A stretch of DNA of 64,000 nt, taken from assembly GCA_024692905.1 (NCBI GenBank), contig JAILLY010000092.1, forward strand, positions 1-64,000, given 5' to 3'. The notes below the pieces were generated by a model. The model had not been told where the DNA came from. It was given only the letters and a program-made list of their open reading frames with translations, and did no database searches. Positions 8,981 to 16,404 of this stretch are shown here, piece by piece (the first letter of the stretch is position 1; every line of letters begins with the position of its first letter). Position numbers and translations under genes: made by a program. Source of the DNA: Lachnospiraceae bacterium. GTDB lineage: Bacteria; Bacillota; Clostridia; Lachnospirales; Lachnospiraceae.

Positions 8981-10114
8981 ATGGACAGTGACAGTAGCAA
9001 CGATACCATGAACGGCGCGGGCTCTGCGATAATGGACAGGCTTGCACAGGGTAAGTTTGTTCTTATAGCCGAGATCGGAGTCAATTACTACGATATAGCC
9101 ACCAAGGAGGGGATAACTCCCATGGAGGCGGCAAAGCTTATGATAAGGGAGGCCGCCGGTGCCGGTATCCATGCCGTTAAGTTCCAGACCTACAAGGCGG
9201 GAACGCTCGCGGCCAAGGCATCACCTTATTACTGGGATATAACCGAGGAACCTACCAGGTCCCAGTATGAACTGTTTAAGAAGTTCGACAGTTTCGGATA
9301 CGAAGAGTATAAGGAACTCAAGGAATACAGTGATGAGATCGGGATCGAGTTTTTATCGACCGCGTTTGATTATGATTCGGCCGATTACCTTGATGAGCTC
9401 ATGAACGTATATAAGATATCATCATCGGATCTAAGCAACCTTCCGTTCATCGAGCATCAGGCCAAGAAGAACAAGCCCATACTCCTTTCGGTCGGAGCGT
9501 CAAACCTTCCCGAGATCGAAGCGGCCGTGGATGTGATAAGACGCGTGAGTGAGCAGCCTGTGGTATTGCTCCACTGTGTCCTCGAATATCCCACTCCGCT
9601 TGAGGATGCCAATCTTCTTAAGGTATTGTCTCTTAAGAGGCAGTTCCCCGAATATTATATAGGTTATTCGGATCATACGAAGCCGACCGAAAACTGCGAT
9701 GTCATAAAGACGGCATATAATCTCGGGGCGTTATGTGTTGAGAAGCATTTCACCCTTGATAAGACGCTTAAGGGAAACGATCATTATCACGCGATGGATC
9801 CCGATGACGCAAGGCGTATATTAAAGGGCATCGAAGAACTTGACATGATCAGGGGAAGCGGTGAATTAAACTGCCTTGAAAGTGAAATGACCGCAAGGAC
9901 GAACGCAAGACGTTCGATAGTATCAAACGGTTCCATCCCCGCGGGAACGGTCATCGCCGAGAGTATGCTGACCTTCAAAAGACCCGGCACCGGGATGTCT
10001 CCCGACAGGCTCAACGAGGTAGTCGGAAGAGCGGCCGCCACTGATATCGAGGATGATACGATAATAACCGAAGACATGATCTGTGATGCGCCGGTGGAAG
10101 ATAACGGTCAGTAA
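8981..10114 (+). CDS. Nonulosonic acid synthase (NeuB/PseI/LegI family)
   Basis: 377 residues. A TIM barrel (about 20-300) starts with LIAEIGVN and holds KFQTYKAGTL, KISSSDLSNLPF, LLSVGAS, LHCVLEYPTP, GYSDHT and EKHFTLDK, all family stretches. A C-terminal SAF/antifreeze-like domain follows at about 310-370 (ARRSIVSNGSIPAGTVI). Such enzymes condense phosphoenolpyruvate with a 6-carbon amino sugar to give sialic, pseudaminic or legionaminic acid. Which one is not decidable from sequence alone; the PseG-like domain in the 16405 gene favours a pseudaminic-type route. GGAGG lies 5 nt before the ATG. No precursor epimerase of the NeuC type is in the window. Confidence 0.92.
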   Translation: MDSDSSNDTMNGAGSAIMDRLAQGKFVLIAEIGVNYYDIATKEGITPMEAAKLMIREAAGAGIHAVKFQTYKAGTLAAKASPYYWDITEEPTRSQYELFKKFDSFGYEEYKELKEYSDEIGIEFLSTAFDYDSADYLDELMNVYKISSSDLSNLPFIEHQAKKNKPILLSVGASNLPEIEAAVDVIRRVSEQPVVLLHCVLEYPTPLEDANLLKVLSLKRQFPEYYIGYSDHTKPTENCDVIKTAYNLGALCVEKHFTLDKTLKGNDHYHAMDPDDARRILKGIEELDMIRGSGELNCLESEMTARTNARRSIVSNGSIPAGTVIAESMLTFKRPGTGMSPDRLNEVVGRAAATDIEDDTIITEDMICDAPVEDNGQ

Positions 10115-10119
10115 GCGGG

Positions 10120-12633
10120 TCACTTAAGTTTATTGAAAAATCTTTTAAGCAGGTTCGAATCGGACCTGCTTATCTTTTTGCCCGAATAGAAGCACGAATG
10201 CGTGAGAAGACGTATTTCATCAAGAGTCATACCGGCATCCTTAAGGATTTTTTCCGCAGCCCCGGCTGTTCCGCGGCCGGTTGAGATATGCCGGTTTATG
10301 AGCCTGAAGGTATCATCCACCAGGGTGGGCTTATCCGTTTTATATCTGCGGGCAAGCCGGGATGCAGCCTTAAGATAGCAGTAACGTACCTCCGGGGCAT
10401 GATCTCCCGCAAGGGAGCATTTCCTGCGTTTTATGAATCCTGCGAGAGCAAAGATGAGTTTCCTTAACAGGGGGATTAACATGAGTATCAGCAGGATGAG
10501 TATGAACACCGCAAAAAGAGGGGTTTCATTAAGGTCAAAAAGCTTAAGCCTGACATGATCCGTGATAACGTTCACATCGGAATCCTGATCGACTGCCGAA
10601 GATGCACCCGGTGCACCGAAAAGCCTTGATAATGAACTTAGGAAATCGGTATATGACGGTACGCTGTCTTCGGTGGCAGGTACCGTGAAGTCGACCGGGT
10701 ACCATCCGAAGGAGGGTATGTATATCTCCGTCCATGCATGTGCATTCCCGTCGCTTATCTCGACATTGACCGCGGCTGACTCTCCCAAAGGGTTATCTCC
10801 GGTGTAATAATACGATATATCGGTATCGACCCGTTTGGCGGTTTCGGTAAGGCTTCCTGCCGTTATCACATAACCTTCGACATATCTTGCCGGTATCCCG
10901 TAGGAGCGCAGCAACAGTGTTCCGGCAGATGCAAAATGCGCGCAGTATCCGCGCTTCTGGTCATCCAGGAAATAGGTGACGAAATCGCGGTTGTAAGGTG
11001 TAGCACCCGGGGCAAAATCATATCTGTAATTCTTGAGGAAATAATCATAAATAAGCGCGACCTGGCCCATCACGGTCTCAGACGTTCCTATCTTATCGTG
11101 ATAAGAGAGAAGATCCACATAAACCGAGGGCGGTATCTGAAGATAATTGTCGGTGATCTCCTTGTCGTATTCAAGCGCTTCCTTTAATTCATCCTGCGAA
11201 AGAAGGCCCTTTATCATATCCGGGTCGCTGTAAAGGGTGGTCGAAAGTGAGGACGAATAGGGTGTATACTCAAAGGTCCGTTCGGATTCCAGTGCCGAAT
11301 ATCCCTCAAGGACCGAATAGGGATCCACGAGTGTGTTTTCGGGGACCGAAGAGAGAAAATAGGGAGCGTAGACATAGGAGGTCGCCGCATCGACGTTGGT
11401 AACGGTCATCCTTGCGGTATTTTTGGGGACTACCCCGGCATCCATCAGGGCGGTATGCACCGCGGCAGGCATAAGCAGCCTTTTCTGCGCGGTCTTATCC
11501 CTCGATGCGGGACCGTCGGCCCCGGGCATGTTTAAGGCATATCCGGTGGCAGGACCGGGCTGGTTCCAGCGGTCAAAGGCATACTGCTGGCCCACATAAC
11601 CGCGAAGATACAGAGTCTCAAAGGTATATGGCACGAATGTGACCGTAAGGTCCGTATCATAATCGGGTGATATGCTCCTGACACCGCCGAGTCTTCCCCC
11701 GTTTATACCGCCTTTGGCCTGATAGCGGTTAAACATTCCGGCGATACCGTTCTGCGTGAGTATCTTGACGTTCTCGTCCATTTGGGCCTTTAAGCGGCTC
11801 CTGTTTATGAGCGCTTCCTTTTCGGAGGTTGCGACCGCGGAGGAGACAAAGCACGAGAAGATCAGTGAAAGCACAAGGGAGAACAGGCACATCCCGGCCA
11901 TGCTCCTTGCGCTTGACTTATGGAATGCCATATGACGTCCTTTTTCGTCATCATAATCAAAGAAGTATTCGCGCGGTTTCTTCCCGGAAGGCGGTTTGAC
12001 GAAATGATAATGTCCCGAGTGCCTGAGAAAATAGATCGAAAAATATGAAAAGAACAGCAGGGCCATAGAGGTGTATGAAGGATAACGCCCTATGAATATC
12101 CCAAGCTGGAGCGGCCAGAAGGTTAAGTTGAAGGTGGTGAAGAAAAACATGTCGTTGAATATTCCGACGTTTAACAAAAGGACAAGGAAGACACCTATAA
12201 AGACCGCAACTGTTGTGATCGTCAGATAACGGTTTCCGACGATCTCATCGTACTGACGCACCGCAGGCAGCAGATAGTGGTCGGAATATGTCTTGTTTAT
12301 GATATTGAGCAGTGCCTGGAAGCCCGAATTGGCATATATCCTTGAGGACGTGAGTCCGTATGAGAATACGATCAGGAACGCAAAATAACCGACAACATAC
12401 AATACATGCGACAGGTGTATGAATGACAGGTACAGGGATGATAACAGCAGTACCGGTATGATGAGCGCATAATTGACGACTATGTCGAATTCGGACAGCA
12501 CGCCGAGCACGCACCCGGTCGAGGCCGTGAACATAAGGATGGCAACGACCAGGCAGTGGAGGGCCCCGTCGTGGGGCTCGTGTATTGAATTGTCGTACTG
12601 TTTAAATCCGAAATAAGCCGAATCATCCAACAT
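10120..12633 (-). CDS. Membrane-anchored transglutaminase-like protein (TgpA type)
   Basis: 837 residues. The first about 270 carry roughly seven to eight membrane segments. An outer region follows, holding a transglutaminase-like domain with the expected Cys-His-Asp triad: RGYCAHFAS (Cys near 566), NAHAWTE (His near 628) and PVDFTVP (Asp near 647). A last membrane segment lies at about 700-725, with a DUF4129-like cytoplasmic tail. It is the distal gene of a MoxR-DUF58-transglutaminase operon, a widespread trio of uncertain function, perhaps in envelope protein modification or cleavage. Its start overlaps the DUF58 gene by 11 bp. It runs against the polysaccharide genes and ends 5 bp from the NeuB-type gene, tail to tail. 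Confidence 0.88.
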   Translation of the reverse strand: MLDDSAYFGFKQYDNSIHEPHDGALHCLVVAILMFTASTGCVLGVLSEFDIVVNYALIIPVLLLSSLYLSFIHLSHVLYVVGYFAFLIVFSYGLTSSRIYANSGFQALLNIINKTYSDHYLLPAVRQYDEIVGNRYLTITTVAVFIGVFLVLLLNVGIFNDMFFFTTFNLTFWPLQLGIFIGRYPSYTSMALLFFSYFSIYFLRHSGHYHFVKPPSGKKPREYFFDYDDEKGRHMAFHKSSARSMAGMCLFSLVLSLIFSCFVSSAVATSEKEALINRSRLKAQMDENVKILTQNGIAGMFNRYQAKGGINGGRLGGVRSISPDYDTDLTVTFVPYTFETLYLRGYVGQQYAFDRWNQPGPATGYALNMPGADGPASRDKTAQKRLLMPAAVHTALMDAGVVPKNTARMTVTNVDAATSYVYAPYFLSSVPENTLVDPYSVLEGYSALESERTFEYTPYSSSLSTTLYSDPDMIKGLLSQDELKEALEYDKEITDNYLQIPPSVYVDLLSYHDKIGTSETVMGQVALIYDYFLKNYRYDFAPGATPYNRDFVTYFLDDQKRGYCAHFASAGTLLLRSYGIPARYVEGYVITAGSLTETAKRVDTDISYYYTGDNPLGESAAVNVEISDGNAHAWTEIYIPSFGWYPVDFTVPATEDSVPSYTDFLSSLSRLFGAPGASSAVDQDSDVNVITDHVRLKLFDLNETPLFAVFILILLILMLIPLLRKLIFALAGFIKRRKCSLAGDHAPEVRYCYLKAASRLARRYKTDKPTLVDDTFRLINRHISTGRGTAGAAEKILKDAGMTLDEIRLLTHSCFYSGKKISRSDSNLLKRFFNKLK
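10147..10179 (+). terminator. Intrinsic terminator after the NeuB-type gene
   Basis: A perfect 8-bp stem, AAGCAGGT (10147-10154) with ACCTGCTT (10164-10171), encloses a 9-nt loop and is followed by ATCTTTTT (10172-10179). It would end + strand transcription from the upstream polysaccharide genes. It lies within the 3' coding end of the antisense transglutaminase gene, so both functions share the same bases. Confidence 0.65.
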
Positions 12634-13750
12634 GTATCAAAGTTCCCCTGTCAAGACCCGCGGCCGTATACACCGTAAGGGCAAGATCCTTTCTGTCATA
12701 GCTCCCGCAGTAGAAAGCGCGGGTCAGTATGTCATCAAGCGCTTCGCGTGACCCGATCCTTGATGATGTAAAGTCATCCCTGCCGTCATAGAACATGAAG
12801 GTAAACTGTTCGCCCTCTTCTATGAGACGCAGCGATATACTGTATGCGCGTTCTATCGCATTATCAAGGGTGTGATAAAGCCCGTCATCCTTCCCTCCGC
12901 TTTCAACATATGAGCGAAGGCATTCTTCTTCGGACGGCTGATACAGTTCGAGAAGGACGGTGAATTCATTTGATGAGGTTGCTTCGTTTTCCTTGACTAT
13001 GAGCTTGTCAAGCTTTTCCGTAAGCTTCCAGTGTATGCGTGAGAGTCGGTCACCCGGGATGTATTCCCTGATGTCGTTTACGTTGCTTGAGTGGTTTCCG
13101 CGCCTTTCGTTATCGGTGAACTCATCGAAACCTTCATCCTTTAAGAATTCGAATTCCTCTGACGAAGGCCCTCCCTCGGGCATTACCGTTATGCCGGTGA
13201 CGGTACTCGGTTTTTTGTCAAAGGAAAACAGATGCAGGTGGTCAAAGGCGCGCACAGAGGTTACCGTAGCGTTGTAAATGCCGTATTTATCGAATTTGAC
13301 GGGAAACCTGAGGATATTCTTTTTCTTTGCCTTAAGCTGGAAGGAATGAGTCACGGGTTCCATTCCTCCGTAAAACGGGGAATCAAGATAAAGAGTCAGT
13401 TCAAAGCAGGATACCGGAAAGATGCACGGGTTATCAACGGTTACGGTAAGATCGCAGCCACCGCCCCTTGAGCATGACGTGCATGAAAACGCAACGGATG
13501 TTTCAAGGCGCCTGAAAGTATGCGAGGTAACGTTGTATGAGATCACCGGAATGCTCAAAAGAAGCGCGAGAACATAGAAAAAGAACGACTGAAGATAAAA
13601 GCATGCAAAAGCCGCGGCGGTCACAAGCACGCAGATATATGAAAACCATGCGTTAAAAAAAGAGGTCGTGGCATTAAGGACACGGCCGACCTTTTTTCTG
13701 CGCCGCAGTTTACTGCGGGTAATTCTGTCGTATTTAACCTGATAGTCCAT
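12623..13750 (-). CDS. DUF58 domain protein
   Basis: 375 residues. A basic N-terminus is followed by two close membrane segments (about 30-75). An outer beta-rich region comes next, and then the DUF58 signature IREYIPGDRLSRIHWK near residues 225-240, followed by LIVKENE. DUF58 proteins are found next to MoxR AAA+ ATPases and transglutaminase-like membrane proteins, and are thought to be partners or substrates of the MoxR chaperone. Here the gene sits 18 bp after moxR and overlaps the transglutaminase gene by 11 bp. Exact activity is not established for the family. Confidence 0.88.
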   Translation of the reverse strand: MDYQVKYDRITRSKLRRRKKVGRVLNATTSFFNAWFSYICVLVTAAAFACFYLQSFFFYVLALLLSIPVISYNVTSHTFRRLETSVAFSCTSCSRGGGCDLTVTVDNPCIFPVSCFELTLYLDSPFYGGMEPVTHSFQLKAKKKNILRFPVKFDKYGIYNATVTSVRAFDHLHLFSFDKKPSTVTGITVMPEGGPSSEEFEFLKDEGFDEFTDNERRGNHSSNVNDIREYIPGDRLSRIHWKLTEKLDKLIVKENEATSSNEFTVLLELYQPSEEECLRSYVESGGKDDGLYHTLDNAIERAYSISLRLIEEGEQFTFMFYDGRDDFTSSRIGSREALDDILTRAFYCGSYDRKDLALTVYTAAGLDRGTLIHVG

Positions 13751-13768
13751 AGTCCGTACGAACCGGCA

Positions 13769-14692
13769 TCAGACAGGTGCCGTAACAAATGAAAGAGTAT
13801 CGTCTATTATATCATCCGTATCCTTCCCGGATGCCTTGGCCTTGGTAGACAGTATGATACGATGGTTGCATACGGGATGGATGACCCTGTGTATATCCTC
13901 GGGTATCACGAAATCGCGTCCCTTAAGGCAGGCATATGCGCGGGCAAGCTTAAGTATGGCGATCGATCCGCGCGGGGAGATGCCCTGGAGGAGCATATCG
14001 GTATTTCTCGTCGCCTCGCACAGCGAAACGATATAGTCGCATATCTCGTCGGAGGCAAAAACGTTTGCCGCGCTTTCCTGCAGAGACAGGAGTTCTTCAG
14101 CGCTCATCACCTTGTTTACCGATCCTATCGATTCGAAAGAATTCCCCTTAAGTATGTCGGTGGATGAGGAATGGTCCGGGTAGCCCAGAGTCAGCCTGAC
14201 AAAGAAACGGTCAAGCTGTGAATCCGGGAGCTTCTGCGTTCCGGATGCACCTATGGGGTTCTGGGTTGCGATAACGAAGAAAGGAGGCTTAAGACGGTAT
14301 GTGGTCCCCTCCACGGTGACCCTGCGCTCCTCCATTACTTCAAGCAGGGCTGCCTGGGTCTTGGGTGAGGTACGGTTTATTTCGTCGGCCAGGAACAGGT
14401 TCGTGAACACCGCACCGGGCTTGAAGGTAAAGCTTCCCTGCTCCCTGTCATACATTGAAAATCCGAGTATATCGCTCGGCAGTACATCCGGTGTAAACTG
14501 CATTCGCTTGTATCCGATGCCCAGTGCCCTTGAAAGCGCCACGGCAAGAGTGGTCTTGCCGACACCGGGTATATCCTCGAGAAGTATGTGTCCTCCCGCC
14601 AGCAGCGTACACAGGACCATGTCTATGACATCATCCTTTCCGCGAAGTACCTTTCGTATCTCTTCCTTTACCGCATTTAATCCGTTTACCAT
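13769..14692 (-). CDS. MoxR-family AAA+ ATPase
   Basis: 307 residues from the ATG at 14692. This start is preferred to the longer frame beginning at 14797 because a CGGAG ribosome site sits 6-7 nt upstream and the protein then begins with the normal MVNGLNAVKEEI. Walker A is GVGKTT (about 44-50) and Walker B is LFLADEINR (about 98-106), followed by TQAALLEVMEER and the sensor stretch FVIATQNPI, all typical of MoxR. Members use ATP to mature or activate partner proteins, usually encoded downstream as here. It is the first gene of the antisense operon, divergent from a flippase gene. Confidence 0.92.
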   Translation of the reverse strand: MVNGLNAVKEEIRKVLRGKDDVIDMVLCTLLAGGHILLEDIPGVGKTTLAVALSRALGIGYKRMQFTPDVLPSDILGFSMYDREQGSFTFKPGAVFTNLFLADEINRTSPKTQAALLEVMEERRVTVEGTTYRLKPPFFVIATQNPIGASGTQKLPDSQLDRFFVRLTLGYPDHSSSTDILKGNSFESIGSVNKVMSAEELLSLQESAANVFASDEICDYIVSLCEATRNTDMLLQGISPRGSIAILKLARAYACLKGRDFVIPEDIHRVIHPVCNHRIILSTKAKASGKDTDDIIDDTLSFVTAPV

Positions 14693-14734
14693 TTTAAACT
14701 CCGTATCCGTGTATGGGAACGCGCATGTCCGCAG

Positions 14735-14763
14735 TTGCAATCCTGCGCGATTTTCCTTATAAT
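14735..14763 (+). promoter_or_regulatory. Sigma-A-type promoter for the flippase gene
   Basis: TTGCAA (14735-14740) and TATAAT (14758-14763) with a 17-bp spacer lie in the divergent region between moxR and the flippase. Predicted transcription starts near 14770, inside the palindrome described next. It likely drives the second + strand operon block. Confidence 0.65.
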
Positions 14764-14768
14764 TGTTC

Positions 14769-14789
14769 CTGTTTAAATATCCTAAACAG
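14769..14789. promoter_or_regulatory. Operator-like palindrome at the transcription start
   Basis: CTGTTTA (14769-14775) and TAAACAG (14783-14789) form a perfect 7-bp inverted repeat with a 7-bp centre. It covers the predicted start site of the + promoter and lies between divergent genes, a classic place for a repressor operator. No regulator gene is in the window. Confidence 0.45.
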
Positions 14790-14809
14790 TATAGCATAGA
14801 TAAGGCTGT

Positions 14810-14826
14810 CCGGTAAAGATTACCGG
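14810..14826 (+). promoter_or_regulatory. Leader hairpin before the flippase gene
   Basis: CCGGTAA (14810-14816) and TTACCGG (14820-14826) make a perfect 7-bp stem with an AGA loop, ending 15 nt before the ATG at 14842. There is no T tract, so it is not a plain terminator. It could affect translation initiation or RNA stability. Confidence 0.4.
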
Positions 14827-14841
14827 GTTTGGAAATAAAGG

Positions 14842-16284
14842 ATGTCCGATAACAGAAATAAAGTACTCAAAAGCGGCATTTGGTATACCGTGTCGAGCAT
14901 TGCGATAAGGGCGGTCGCCATAATAACCACCCCGATCTACACGAGCATGCTTACGACCGGTGATTACGGCCGTGCGAATATATTCAATTCATGGATCGAG
15001 CTTTTTAATATAATCACATGCTTATGCGTGGTATACAGCATAGGCCGTGCGAAGCTTGACTATAAGGACAGGTTTGATGAGTATATGTCATCGCTTCAGG
15101 GCCTGTCGAGTCTTTTTGCGTTCTGTGTCCTTATCTTTGTTTTCGTATTCAGGGAACAGATATCCGGGATGATCAAATACGAGGTCCCGCTCGTCATAAC
15201 GATGTTCGTCTATCTTACGGTCTATCCGTCCGTCCAGTATATGCAGGAAAAATGCAGGTTTGAATACAGGTACCGTGAGAATATCGCAATAGCCCTTATA
15301 ACCTGTATAGGGACAGTGGTATTTTCGATATCGCTGATGTATGTGTTCAATAACGAAAGATACATCGGCAAGATTTACGGAACGATCCTTCCCGCCTTCA
15401 TAATGGGGATCGTATTCTATATCGTCATACTGAAAAAAGGCCGGGTTTTCTTTAAGTGGGAATACTGGAAATATGCTCTTAAGATCGGACTGCCGATGAT
15501 ACCGCATGCGCTCGCGCTCGTTGTGCTCGCACAGGTCGACAGGATAATGATAAAGGATATGTGCTCGGACGGCGATGCGGGGCTTTATACCTACGGTTAC
15601 GGTATAGCGACTCTGCTTGCCATATTTACGAATGCGATAGGCCAGGCCTGGCTTCCGTGGTTCAATGAGCAGCTTGATAAGGATAACAGGGGAAGAGTCA
15701 GGGAAATGCAGAAAAAGCTCGTGCTGCTTGGGTGTTTCCTGTCACTCGGGTTCATTGCCGTGGCGCCCGAGGCACTTATGATACTTGCGCCGCGTGCAAA
15801 GGATTACTGGGTAGCCAAATGGGTCATTCCCCCCGTTGCGCTCGGCACCCTTGCCCAGTATTTCTACACAAACTACGTAAATGTCGAGCTTTTCCATAAA
15901 AAGACGCCGATAATAGCCGTAAGCTCGGTGCTTGCCGCCGGGGTCAATTACATCCTGAATTATCTGATGATCCCGCGGTACGGATATATAGCGGCGGCTT
16001 ATACCACGCTCGCAAGCTATATCTTCCTTATGCTGTTCCACTATGTTGCCGTGAACTTTGTTATCAGGGACAGGGTCTATTCCAATTCGTTCATGTTCAC
16101 GGCGATGGCTGTGTGTTCGGCCGCCGGGATATCGATGTCGTTATTCTACGGGGATGATATCTCAAAGACCGTGATAAGATATGTGATAGCCCTGATCGTG
16201 CTCGGTATATTTGCGGTCGTGCGAAGAAAGGATATCGCCATGCTGGCAGGGTATATAAAAGAGCGGCTTTCACGCGGGGTTTAA
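14842..16284 (+). CDS. wzx: Wzx-type polysaccharide flippase
   Basis: 480 residues with 12 or more predicted membrane segments and the N-terminal pattern VLKSGIWYTVSSIAIRAVAI followed by TPIYTSMLTTGDYGR, typical of the PST/Wzx exporters of the MOP superfamily. It would move undecaprenyl-pyrophosphate-linked repeat units across the membrane. It is the first + strand gene after the antisense MoxR operon and has its own promoter and leader hairpin. A second flippase is encoded at 26680, which suggests two different lipid-linked substrates. Confidence 0.9.
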   Translation: MSDNRNKVLKSGIWYTVSSIAIRAVAIITTPIYTSMLTTGDYGRANIFNSWIELFNIITCLCVVYSIGRAKLDYKDRFDEYMSSLQGLSSLFAFCVLIFVFVFREQISGMIKYEVPLVITMFVYLTVYPSVQYMQEKCRFEYRYRENIAIALITCIGTVVFSISLMYVFNNERYIGKIYGTILPAFIMGIVFYIVILKKGRVFFKWEYWKYALKIGLPMIPHALALVVLAQVDRIMIKDMCSDGDAGLYTYGYGIATLLAIFTNAIGQAWLPWFNEQLDKDNRGRVREMQKKLVLLGCFLSLGFIAVAPEALMILAPRAKDYWVAKWVIPPVALGTLAQYFYTNYVNVELFHKKTPIIAVSSVLAAGVNYILNYLMIPRYGYIAAAYTTLASYIFLMLFHYVAVNFVIRDRVYSNSFMFTAMAVCSAAGISMSLFYGDDISKTVIRYVIALIVLGIFAVVRRKDIAMLAGYIKERLSRGV

Positions 16285-16307
16285 GGGGCGGCAGGACTAT
16301 TTGAAAT

Positions 16308-16336
16308 TTGACTGTAAGCTTGGAATTATATATACT
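16308..16336 (+). promoter_or_regulatory. Sigma-A-type promoter before the NeuA-PseG-like gene
   Basis: TTGACT (16308-16313) and TATACT (16331-16336) are spaced by 17 bp in the 120-bp gap after the flippase gene. The leader to the ATG at 16405 is about 60 nt and includes a T-rich stretch and a weak C/G-rich hairpin. This is one of the best promoter matches in the window. Confidence 0.7.
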
Positions 16337-16404
16337 TAATAAGATATACATTTTGTGATTTTTTTCGGGTAAGAGCCCCCGGAATGATCAAAAGAGAGGC
16401 TTAA

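Noticed and set aside
10147..10171. tRNA-like GGTTCGAATC stretch
   Set aside because: It resembles a T-arm loop, but the flanking bases pair as an 8-bp hairpin with a 9-nt loop, there is no acceptor stem or anticodon arm, and it lies in a conserved coding end. It is better read as a terminator.
14693..14797. Longer MoxR start at 14797
   Set aside because: It adds 35 residues unlike any MoxR N-terminus and would run through the promoter region of the divergent gene. The ATG at 14692 has a ribosome site and the normal family start.
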